Source: a virus. From it: a DNA stretch of 21,526 bases. The notes under the pieces are model-generated. The model made no database searches. It had not been told where the DNA came from and was given only the letters and a program-made list of their open reading frames with translations. Below, piece after piece: positions 1 through 7,795 of the stretch. Every line of letters starts with the position of its first letter. The stretch's first letter is position 1. Both the position numbers and the translations under genes were made by a program. The DNA lies in the IMG/VR virus record IMGVR_UViG_3300029448_000519, positions 1 through 21,526 of that record. The stretch is one strand, 5' to 3'.

Positions 1-11
1 ATAAACCTGCT

Positions 12-2738
12 ATGCCTACAAAAGATACAACACCTCCTGAGACTGGCGGTATTAAGCCTATGCGAGATGTTAAAGGCGACAGCACTCCTTCTGAAATGAC
101 GTTTACGTTTGTTGAAGGACGTGAAAAAGGAGACGCACAGCTTGACTATTTATATGGTCAAACCGGTGAAGTACAAAAGTTAACTGTAGATGAGTTGCGT
201 GATTACTTTGAAGGTAATGACGTAAACAGACTACAAGAAATGTTTGGTTCTTTTAATAACTACCTTGCCTACATGACTGAGCGTGAACAGTTAATTCAGT
301 CTGGTGATTACGACACAGGAAACTGGGCAGAAGCTGATACTGGCTTTACAGAAGACCAACAAATGATTCTTGAGGGGGACGCTGATCTTACTATAGACGC
401 TAGCGATCCCGGACAAAACATAGAAAATCTTCGTAGACAGCAAACAAGCACTCAACAAGGCGCTTATAATAACTGGATTAACTCTGACGCTAACCAAGCA
501 CTGTTAGAGAAGTACGGTGTTAGTCCTATTGCTTATAGCGAGTCAGGTGATAAATTTCGATGGAATGGTTCTGCTTACGTTAAAACTGAAGAGGTAAGCA
601 GTCCCGGACCTACACAGTTTGCCGAAGCTGGTATTATGGCGGCAATGACTTACTATTTAGGAGTAGGGCTTTCAGATACTTTCATGTTGCCTAAAGTAGC
701 AGCAACACCCGGCGGTGCAACTGGTCTAGGTATGTCTGCTACGCAAGCTGCTGGTGCTTCAGCAGGTATTGTTAACGCTCTTACGCAAGCAATGACTACA
801 GGCTCTTTAGATTTAGAAGAAGCTTTTGAGTCTGTTTTAAGAGCAGGTTTGACAACAGAAGCATTTAATACAATTGCAGAGTCAGATACTTTTCAGAATT
901 TAAAAAACGAGTTTGATAATTTTACAGGCTCTTTAACTCAAGACACTATTGTACTAGCAGACGGTACTGAGTTACCTCTTGATACTTATGGTAACAATAC
1001 TTTTGTTACACTTCCCGACGGAAGCGAAGTTCTTTACAGTGATTTTATTACTCAAACAGCAGAGGCTGGTAACGCTGTAGTTCAAGAAATTGATAGGTCT
1101 TTAAACTCTGCTTTAGAAGGTATTGCAGATGCGTTTGAGTCTAGCGGAACAGCTCAAGGCGTAGTTAATTTTATTGAAGGAGCAGCTTCCGCAGATGGTA
1201 CTGAAGGTGGCACAGCAGTTGTTCCTTTTCCCGGTGTATCAGGTGTTGATAACAGGAGAGTAGAAGACGCAGAAGATATTTTTACAGATACTGTTGAACA
1301 AGAACAAGAAGAAGTAGAAGAAGAAATAAAAGAAGAGGAAGTAAAAACAGAAGACCTAATAAATAATGCAGAAGTAGTACCTGAAGTAGTCCCTGAAGTA
1401 GTACCTGAAGTAGTCCCTGAAGTAGTACCTGAAGTAGTCCCTGAAGTAGTCCCTGAAGTAGTCCCTGAAGTAGTACCTGAAGTAGTCCCTGAAGTAGTCC
1501 CTGAAGTAGTACCTGAAGTAGTCCCTGAAGTAGTACCTGAAGTAGTCCCTGAAGTAGTACCTGAAGTAGTCCCTGAAGTAGTCCCTGAAGTAGTCCCTGA
1601 AGTAGTACCTGAAGTAGTCCCTGAAGTAAAAATAGTTGATATTACTTCAGACGATTCTATAGAAGCTGCTGATTCAGAATTACAAGATACCACATCTATA
1701 ACAAATGAAATTTTTGGAGATGTTATAGAAGCAGGGGAAAGCGACGCAGCAGTAGTTGACTACACTACAGCAGAGCAAGTAGCTGAAATGATTAGTACCG
1801 TTCTTGCTAATCAACCTAATGTTAAAAACATGACTTCTGAAGAAGTTACTGAAATTGTAAATCAAACAATAGCTAACATACCTGAAGCAGAAACTTTAAC
1901 TTCTGAACAACTTGAAGCCGTTATAGAATCTTCTACTTCTGGTTTTTTAACAAACTTAGAAGCTCTTGAAGAAGGTCAAACACTTGCTTCAGATGAAAGG
2001 CAAGAACTACAAGAAGCTATTGTTGCTGTTAATGGAGACATTACAAAACTTGATGAAGCAAATCAAGAGCGTTTTGAAACATTCGGTGAAACTATTGATG
2101 AATTGTTTGGCAATGTTAATATCGATCTTGAAGCACTACAAGCAGGACAGCTTAGTCAAGCTGAAATACAAGAAGCTTTTGAGTCTAGTGTAGCAGAAGA
2201 GTTTGAGCAAGCAGAAGAAGAGCGAGCAGTTCTTGGAGGGAGTTTAGGAACATTAAGCGAGGAAGTTGCTGATATTGCTTCTGATTTAATTAAAGTAGAC
2301 GGTAACATAGAATCATTAGATGAAAACACTCAAGATAGGTTAAACGAGTTAGGTTTAGATGTAGAACAGCTTGGTTTGCTAGTGAATGTTAACTTTGAAT
2401 CGTTACAAGAAGGTTTGTTGAGTCAAGAATCGGCCATGCAAGAGTTAATTGAGGAAACAGTTAGCCAATCAGAAGAAGAGGTAAGGTCAGACATTACCGG
2501 ACTAGGCCAACAAATCGGCGGTGTTGAGGCAGGTCTTGAAGGTCTTGGTGAAGGAATTGCAGGACTAGGAGAAGGCTTAGGTGCTGGTTTGTTAGGGTTG
2601 CTTACACAACAACAACAACTTCCGCAACAAATAGCTGCTGCTATGCCACGACAACCTGTAAAATACGATAAGTTTCTTGAAAAATTAACACCTAGAAAAA
2701 TGCCTAAGCCATTAAAGGTACAAGGAATGTTAGTATGA
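12..2738 (+). CDS. Large repeat-bearing putative virion protein (908 aa as read)
   Basis: I do not recognise a family. Its place just before a head-tail adaptor-like gene suggests a virion protein; this is inference. Visible parts: a polar N-terminus; a small-residue, weakly hydrophobic stretch near residues 205-265 (Gly/Ala/Thr rich, as in phage internal or tape-measure-like proteins); a highly acidic Glu-rich stretch just before residue 455; a perfect four-residue Val-Val-Pro-Glu repeat at about 455-538; a long helical, probably coiled-coil region at about 600-835 that holds two related copies about 89 residues apart (from 675 and from 764); a Gly/Leu-rich segment near 835-868; and a basic, Pro-rich C-terminus. 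The reading frame is open from base 3, and no Shine-Dalgarno is seen in the 11 bases before the ATG, so the true start may lie before the window. It overlaps the next gene by ATGA. Confidence 0.75.
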   Translation: MPTKDTTPPETGGIKPMRDVKGDSTPSEMTFTFVEGREKGDAQLDYLYGQTGEVQKLTVDELRDYFEGNDVNRLQEMFGSFNNYLAYMTEREQLIQSGDYDTGNWAEADTGFTEDQQMILEGDADLTIDASDPGQNIENLRRQQTSTQQGAYNNWINSDANQALLEKYGVSPIAYSESGDKFRWNGSAYVKTEEVSSPGPTQFAEAGIMAAMTYYLGVGLSDTFMLPKVAATPGGATGLGMSATQAAGASAGIVNALTQAMTTGSLDLEEAFESVLRAGLTTEAFNTIAESDTFQNLKNEFDNFTGSLTQDTIVLADGTELPLDTYGNNTFVTLPDGSEVLYSDFITQTAEAGNAVVQEIDRSLNSALEGIADAFESSGTAQGVVNFIEGAASADGTEGGTAVVPFPGVSGVDNRRVEDAEDIFTDTVEQEQEEVEEEIKEEEVKTEDLINNAEVVPEVVPEVVPEVVPEVVPEVVPEVVPEVVPEVVPEVVPEVVPEVVPEVVPEVVPEVVPEVVPEVVPEVVPEVVPEVVPEVVPEVKIVDITSDDSIEAADSELQDTTSITNEIFGDVIEAGESDAAVVDYTTAEQVAEMISTVLANQPNVKNMTSEEVTEIVNQTIANIPEAETLTSEQLEAVIESSTSGFLTNLEALEEGQTLASDERQELQEAIVAVNGDITKLDEANQERFETFGETIDELFGNVNIDLEALQAGQLSQAEIQEAFESSVAEEFEQAEEERAVLGGSLGTLSEEVADIASDLIKVDGNIESLDENTQDRLNELGLDVEQLGLLVNVNFESLQEGLLSQESAMQELIEETVSQSEEEVRSDITGLGQQIGGVEAGLEGLGEGIAGLGEGLGAGLLGLLTQQQQLPQQIAAAMPRQPVKYDKFLEKLTPRKMPKPLKVQGMLV
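1374..1625 (+). repeat. 12-bp x 21 tandem repeat encoding (VVPE)21
   Basis: Twenty-one perfect-length copies of GTAGTNCCTGAA, in frame, encode Val-Val-Pro-Glu. N is only A or C, always giving Val. Reading N through the array gives ACACACCCAC, then C, then ACACACCCAC again, so the array is itself about two copies of an 11-unit (132-bp) block. The peptide would be an extended, acidic, Pro-spaced rod or linker. Confidence 0.97.
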
Positions 2739-3391
2739 CATATAAAGATTTAGTAAACAATGTTTTAAGGCGTTTGCGCGAAACGGAAGTTAGTGCTGAC
2801 GGTTCTATTCAAGATAGTGCGTACAGCAAGTTAGTTGGTGATATTGTTAATGATGCTAAAAACACAGTAGAAAATGCTTGGGACTGGTCTGCTCTTAGAA
2901 CAACTCTAACAGTTACAACAACCGCAAATATTTTTAACTATGCTCTTACGGGAAGCGGTAACAGTATTAAAGAGCTTAATGTTTTAAACGATACGAGCAA
3001 TTTTGTAATGGTGTATCAGACAGCCAAGTGGTTTGATTCTCAATTTTTGTTGACTGCACCAGAAACAGGATCACCCAAGTACTTTACATTTAACGGTGTA
3101 AATACAGCAGGTGACACTTTAATTGATATTTATCCTAAGCCAGACGGTGTTTATTCTTTACGGTTTAACTGCGTATTGCGTAACGTCCCTTTAAGTGCTG
3201 ATGATGATCTCTTAAGAATACCTTCAATGCCAGTAATTCATTTGGCTGTTGCTTTAGCCGCTAGAGAAAGGGGTGAAACAGGAGGAACATCAACACCAGA
3301 GTATTTTAAAATGGCAAATACTTACTTGTCTGACGCAATTGCACAAGATGCGGGTAGACACCCAGAAGAAGTTATTTTTTATACCCCTTGA
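2735..3391 (+). CDS. Head-tail connector/adaptor-like protein (T7 gp11-like position)
   Basis: A 218-residue protein that looks like the podovirus adaptor or tail-tube protein A class, which joins the portal ring to the tail nozzle. Support: the N-terminus MTYKDLVNNVLRRLRE followed by an amphipathic helix, then 'VENAWDWSALR' at residues 47-57, is the usual opening of these adaptors. A beta-rich middle includes a 'DIYPKPDGVYSLRFNCV' strand pair at about 129-147. The C-terminal helix region at about 165-205 has an Ala-rich segment followed by RERGE. Length fits T7 gp11 (about 200). It starts inside the stop of the preceding gene (ATGA), with AAGGA about 9 bases upstream, and is followed at once by the nozzle-like gene, the expected order. 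The family is assigned from pattern and synteny only. Confidence 0.65.
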   Translation: MTYKDLVNNVLRRLRETEVSADGSIQDSAYSKLVGDIVNDAKNTVENAWDWSALRTTLTVTTTANIFNYALTGSGNSIKELNVLNDTSNFVMVYQTAKWFDSQFLLTAPETGSPKYFTFNGVNTAGDTLIDIYPKPDGVYSLRFNCVLRNVPLSADDDLLRIPSMPVIHLAVALAARERGETGGTSTPEYFKMANTYLSDAIAQDAGRHPEEVIFYTP

Positions 3392-3398
3392 GGTTGTT

Positions 3399-4922
3399 AT
3401 GGCACAAGAACTTAAAAGCATAAACCTTGTAGCTCCCGGCTTTAAAGGGATTAACACGGAGGACTCTCCGTTAGCTCAAGATCCTTCGTTTGCTGAAGTA
3501 GCAGATAACGCTATAATTGATAAGCGTGGGCGAATCGCGGCCAGAAAAGGTTTGAATGTCACTACTACAAATAAAACTGTATTAGGATCAGCAAACATTC
3601 AAGCCATAAAAGAATTTAAAGATGATGGAGGAAACTCTGTTATATTTTCTGTAGGCAACAACAAGATTATGACTGGCACTACTACTTTAGTAGATGCTAC
3701 TCCAAGCGGATACTCAATTAATGCTAATAATTGGAAAATAGTTAACTTTAATGACCATATATATTTTTTTCAAAAAGGTCTTGAGCCCCTTGTTTATGAT
3801 AATGCAAGTAACGCAGTAGCTACTTTAAGCTCTGTATCTGGCGCTGGCGGAATGACTAGCGCAAAGTATGGCAATGAAGTTTTAGCCGCATATGGAAGGC
3901 TTTGGACAGCAGACTTTAGTACAGACAAATCTACTATTTACTGGTCTGATTTATTGCAAGGTCATGTATGGACTGGAGGTAGCAGTGGCTCTATTGATAT
4001 AACAAAAGTATGGCCTGACGGCTATGATGAAATTGTTGCTTTAGCCGCACATAACAATCTTTTGCTTATATTTGGAAAGCACAGCATTATTGTTTATTCA
4101 GGAGCAGAGGTTCCTGCAAGTATGGCTCTATCAGATACAATTGCCGGAGTTGGTTGTGTTGATAGGGACACTGTTCAGTACACAGGAACCGATGTTTTAT
4201 TCCTATCCCATACTGGGTTGCGTAGCTTTGGAAGAACTATTCAAGAAAAATCAATGCCAATTAGTAGCCTGTCAGCAAACATATCTAAAGACATTATCTC
4301 CTTACTAACCGAACCCAACGAATCCTTTACCTCAACTTATCACCCCGAAGAAAATTTTTATCTTCTTGTCTTTAGAAATCAAGATATTACATTGTGTTTT
4401 GATGTTCGAGGTTTATTAGAAAACGGATCTTACAGAGTTACAAGATGGCCGGGAACAGGATTTAAATGCTTTACCGGTCAAGATAACGGAACGCTATTAG
4501 TAGGCGGAAGCCATGGGGTTGGTACGTACTCAGGAAACACAGACAACTCTAGTTCATATCGCTTTAAATACTTTAGCCCTGAGTTAACGTTTGGTGACGC
4601 TTCAAAGCTTAAGTTTCTTAAAAAACTACGCCCAACAATTATCGGTGGTAGTGGTGCAAACTTATTTATTAAGTGGGCCTATGACTTTGGCACTGCATAC
4701 AACTCAGAGTCTATATCCTTAACAACTCAAGGGTTGGCTGAATACAACACAGCAGAATTTAATGTGGGTGAATTTGCAGTAGGTGAAAACACATCAAGAA
4801 CGTCAATAAACGCTAACGGTAGTGGCGGAACTTTGACAATTGGGGTTGAATCAGACATCAATGGATTTGAATTGTCTGTCCAAGAAATAAACGTATTAGC
4901 ATTAGCAGGTAGAACATTATGA
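3399..4922 (+). CDS. Tail nozzle/stabilisation protein (beta-propeller-like; T7 gp12 / P22 gp10-like)
   Basis: A 507-residue, beta-rich protein, probably the tail nozzle that sits below the adaptor and carries DNA out of the head. Repeated blade-like strands end in short hydrophobic runs such as 'LLLIFGKHSIIVYSG' and 'DVLFLSHTGLRSFGRT'. The opening 'PGFKGINTEDSPLAQDPSFAEVADNAIIDKRG', seen in two parts, is typical of podovirus tail proteins that begin by listing default values and then read as a propeller. The start at 3399 is chosen over a longer upstream start because GAGG lies about 7 bases before it and the previous gene ends at 3391. It overlaps the next gene by ATGA. T7 gp12 is longer (about 790), so P22 gp10-type length (about 470) is the closer match. 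Function is inferred from pattern and order. Confidence 0.6.
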   Translation: MAQELKSINLVAPGFKGINTEDSPLAQDPSFAEVADNAIIDKRGRIAARKGLNVTTTNKTVLGSANIQAIKEFKDDGGNSVIFSVGNNKIMTGTTTLVDATPSGYSINANNWKIVNFNDHIYFFQKGLEPLVYDNASNAVATLSSVSGAGGMTSAKYGNEVLAAYGRLWTADFSTDKSTIYWSDLLQGHVWTGGSSGSIDITKVWPDGYDEIVALAAHNNLLLIFGKHSIIVYSGAEVPASMALSDTIAGVGCVDRDTVQYTGTDVLFLSHTGLRSFGRTIQEKSMPISSLSANISKDIISLLTEPNESFTSTYHPEENFYLLVFRNQDITLCFDVRGLLENGSYRVTRWPGTGFKCFTGQDNGTLLVGGSHGVGTYSGNTDNSSSYRFKYFSPELTFGDASKLKFLKKLRPTIIGGSGANLFIKWAYDFGTAYNSESISLTTQGLAEYNTAEFNVGEFAVGENTSRTSINANGSGGTLTIGVESDINGFELSVQEINVLALAGRTL

Positions 4923-5152
4923 GTAATTATACAAAAGCTACTGACTTTGCCGCAAAAGATAGCTTGCCTTCAGGCGATGCTGGCAAGATTATTAAAGGAA
5001 CAGAGTTTGATAATGAGTTTGTTGCTATTGCTTCGGCAGTAATAACAAAGGCAAATCTCGCTTCTCCGACATTCACAGGCACAGTAACAATTCCTGCACT
5101 GACTTTTAGTGGAACTTTGTCAACGGGAACAATTGATGGAGGTACATACTAA
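4919..5152 (+). CDS. Short tail-fibre-anchor-like protein (77 aa)
   Basis: This small protein opens with 'KATDFAAKDSLPSGD' and continues with a Lys-Ile-Ile-Lys-Gly-Thr-Glu-Phe motif, a combination I know from the N-terminus of many podovirus tail fibre or tail-associated proteins. It then shows 'ASPTFTGT' and similar Thr-Phe-Ser-Gly-Thr beta repeats and stops at once. It may be a stand-alone collar or fibre-attachment piece, or what is left of a longer fibre. The stop codon overlaps the next start as TAATG, so the reading is coupled on both sides. The SD before it is weak (AGGT). Role is inferred. Confidence 0.55.
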   Translation: MSNYTKATDFAAKDSLPSGDAGKIIKGTEFDNEFVAIASAVITKANLASPTFTGTVTIPALTFSGTLSTGTIDGGTY

Positions 5153-6516
5153 TGTCTTTACAAGCTATTTTAGATTATTTTGGAAGCAGCGGCGGAAACT
5201 CGTTATTAAGCGGAGTGGCTGGGGGCTTGCTAACTAAAGAAGCATACGACAGACTCAGCAACGTAGGTGACACAGCTTACCAACGCTCTATGGATCTTGC
5301 AGAAAGGGGTCAACAAGAGTCACAGTTCAGGCCGTTTACTGTAACAACCCCAACAGGCTCTATGTTTACTTCCCGTATGGGTGGGCAACCTAGAAACACA
5401 AATGCATTTATTGGTGAAGGCGATGATATGATGACTGTCCCGCCTGAAATGATTGAAGCTTTAAAACGGCTTAGATCACAGCAAGGATCAGGCTCACAAC
5501 AAACGCTTCCGCCTCCTTCGGAACTGCCTTTGGTGAGTAATGACTCAGAAAGGTTTAATCGCAGAATGCCGCTACAGCCAGTAACTGGTGGACCTTTTCC
5601 GCCTCCTCCTATGATGACTGGTGGGCCTGTAGCGCCTGGCTTCACACCCGTCCTTAGATCAGGGGTAATGCCCGGTACTGTAATGGACGGCGGCGGTGCA
5701 TTCGAAAGTATTACCCCAGTTACTAATGGGCAGGAATTTAATAGAAGAATGGAAGAAGAGATTAGGCGTCTAAATCGGGGGATGTTTGGACAGACTGATC
5801 CTGAGCAAACTCTAATGCAACAGCCAACGCCTCAACCTCAAGATGGTCTTGAGATAGGGATGTCTCTGTCTCCTGCGGAGCAAGCTATGTACCAAGGCTT
5901 GTTTGGTGGTGCTGGAAACTTTTTTGGTCAGGCTCAACAGCCTACAGCAGGACGTGAGCAGGAAATCTTTAACCGTATAAGAGCGGCACAGATGCCTGAA
6001 GAGCAACGTCAGCGTCTTGCGTTAGAAGAGCGTTTAGCGGCTCAAGGTAGACTAGGAACATCTTCTGCTGCTTACGGTGGTGCTACTCCTGAAATGCTGG
6101 CTATGGCTACAGCGCAGGAAGAAGGACGTAACAGAGCTATGCTAGGCGCTATGCAACAGGCTCAAGCAGAACAAATGCAACAAGCAGCATTAGGTCAACA
6201 GTTCCTTGGTTCTAGTTATCTGCCACAACAGCAGTTACTAGCTGCTTTACAACCCGGACTTACACAGCAACAGATGGCACAACAGGCTCAACAGTTTGGT
6301 ACAGGACTTTTTGGTGAAACCGCAATGTCTGGAATAGAATCTAAGTTAATTGCAGAACAAGCAAGGGCTAATTTGCTAGGAGGAATTGGCAGTAACATCC
6401 TGTCAGGGCTTATGTCTCCTCAGTTTAATAAAGACGGAGATCTTACAAGCCCCGGAGGTTTTGGAAGTTCAATTGAAGGTTTTGCTGATTTACTTACAAA
6501 ACTTTTTGGAAAATAA
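5152..6516 (+). CDS. Gln/Pro/Gly-rich putative internal virion protein (454 aa)
   Basis: No catalytic motif is visible. The N-terminus has a Gly/Ser/Leu-rich segment (about 10-32) that could contact membrane. A Pro-rich, disordered middle spans about 100-175. The C-terminal half is helical and very rich in Gln, Met and Ala: an 'RLGTSSAAYGG' loop lies near 296-306, then long Gln-Ala runs to about residue 395. This composition resembles podovirus internal core proteins that leave the head with the DNA, but the family is not recognised. GGAGG lies about 10 bases before the start, and the ATG overlaps the previous stop. It is followed by three more long genes of similar style, which look like one ejection-protein set. 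Confidence 0.6.
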   Translation: MSLQAILDYFGSSGGNSLLSGVAGGLLTKEAYDRLSNVGDTAYQRSMDLAERGQQESQFRPFTVTTPTGSMFTSRMGGQPRNTNAFIGEGDDMMTVPPEMIEALKRLRSQQGSGSQQTLPPPSELPLVSNDSERFNRRMPLQPVTGGPFPPPPMMTGGPVAPGFTPVLRSGVMPGTVMDGGGAFESITPVTNGQEFNRRMEEEIRRLNRGMFGQTDPEQTLMQQPTPQPQDGLEIGMSLSPAEQAMYQGLFGGAGNFFGQAQQPTAGREQEIFNRIRAAQMPEEQRQRLALEERLAAQGRLGTSSAAYGGATPEMLAMATAQEEGRNRAMLGAMQQAQAEQMQQAALGQQFLGSSYLPQQQLLAALQPGLTQQQMAQQAQQFGTGLFGETAMSGIESKLIAEQARANLLGGIGSNILSGLMSPQFNKDGDLTSPGGFGSSIEGFADLLTKLFGK

Positions 6517-6533
6517 TAGAGTAGGAGAATAAC

Positions 6534-7793
6534 ATGGCTAAGTTTTCACAAACATTTTTACAAGGTCTGTTACAACCCTCTTATCAAGAAGGTTTGTTTA
6601 CTGCTGCTCGTGGTATTGGACAGGCTCCCGGACTTAGACAAATGCAACAAGTTCAACAAGATCGACGAGACACACTATCTAAAATAGATACTAATTCTCC
6701 TGAAGGTCTTCTTAAACTAGCTGACTTTTATCGTAGTCAAGGAGACATTGAGAATGCTGTAAAGTATGAACAAGCAGCACGTCAGTTAGGAGCGCAGGTT
6801 GCTGCCCAGACAGAACTAAGTGCTTTCCAAGAGAGGGTAGCAGTTGCGGCAGAAAGCGCTGGCCTTACGGAACAAGCAGCAACAGCACGGGCTACTACGG
6901 ACATGGACGAGCTTAGGGGTATTAGTAAAGACATTCGAGAGTTTCAGATTGACCAACTGCCTTTAGACAATCCTCAAGTTATTAAAGCACGACTAAAGAT
7001 GGCTGGGTTTACTCCTGCTCAAATTACTGCTATGGGTACTCTTTCTAAAGAAGAAGCGGACGCTTTACTTAAAGGCCGCACAGGTAAACTAGAGGCTTGG
7101 CAAGACGCAAAAGGCAACATCAAAGCTGTCAACATTAATGATTTTGGTTTAGTTTATAACGACCAGACCAATACCTACGTTAAAGCCGGTGAACTTGGGT
7201 TGGTACGTAAGGCTCCACAGGTTCAAGAAGTTATTGACGCAGGGCAGTCTGTTGGCACAAAAGCAATGGCAGAAGCCAATGTTACTAACTTTGTTGAGCT
7301 TAATACTAAAGCACAAGACGCTCGTAACATGATTGAATTAATTGACAGACAAGTAGGAAAGTTAGAGGGTGGTATGCCTACGGGTCTTGCGGCTAACGTA
7401 GAATTAAACTTAAGACGTTTTGGTGAGCTTATTGGGCTACCTTACGATCCCGCAGTTACAAACGCTGAAACTTTTATTTCTGAAGCAGGTAAGATTGTTG
7501 CTGACCAAATTAAAGACTTTGGTTCAGGCACGGGCTTGTCAGACGCAGATAGAGAGTACGCTAAGTTGATTGCTGCTGCGGACATCACAACACAGCAAGA
7601 GGCTTTGTTTAGTTTGTTAAACATTCGACGAAACGCTATGGTCAGAACTGTAGAAAACTTTAACAAGGTTAGGACCGCCACTGCAAAGCGTGTAGGTGAA
7701 CAAAACATGACCAGCTTCCCAAGCATAACTATGCCAGAAAAAAGAGAAGAAGCAGAAGCAGTACTTCCCGAAGGTTTTGAATTGGATCTATAA
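6534..7793 (+). CDS. Putative internal virion / DNA-ejection protein (419 aa)
   Basis: A mostly helical protein that I do not place in a named family. A TPR-like helical hairpin is visible at residues 57-88 ('LLKLADFYRSQGDIENAVKY'), followed by long Ala/Gln/Glu helices to about 150. Near 200-215 a short beta strand pair includes 'VNINDFGLVYNDQTNTYVKA'. The C-terminal third holds further helices with Arg and Lys and ends in an acidic tail. The start is well supported by TAGGAG eight or so bases upstream. It sits 17 bases after the previous gene and two bases before the next, consistent with co-translation of a structural cluster. Function is inferred from position and composition only. Confidence 0.6.
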   Translation: MAKFSQTFLQGLLQPSYQEGLFTAARGIGQAPGLRQMQQVQQDRRDTLSKIDTNSPEGLLKLADFYRSQGDIENAVKYEQAARQLGAQVAAQTELSAFQERVAVAAESAGLTEQAATARATTDMDELRGISKDIREFQIDQLPLDNPQVIKARLKMAGFTPAQITAMGTLSKEEADALLKGRTGKLEAWQDAKGNIKAVNINDFGLVYNDQTNTYVKAGELGLVRKAPQVQEVIDAGQSVGTKAMAEANVTNFVELNTKAQDARNMIELIDRQVGKLEGGMPTGLAANVELNLRRFGELIGLPYDPAVTNAETFISEAGKIVADQIKDFGSGTGLSDADREYAKLIAAADITTQQEALFSLLNIRRNAMVRTVENFNKVRTATAKRVGEQNMTSFPSITMPEKREEAEAVLPEGFELDL

Positions 7794-7795
7794 TC

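Noticed and set aside
1154-1693. Leftward 179-codon frame with Thr-Ser-Gly repeats
   Set aside because: It is only the reverse reading of the 12-bp repeat array inside the large rightward gene; no start signal and no operon context.
3273-3398. Upstream in-frame start for the tail nozzle gene
   Set aside because: It would overlap the adaptor gene by over 100 bases; the ATG at 3399 has GAGG at good spacing and a natural N-terminus.
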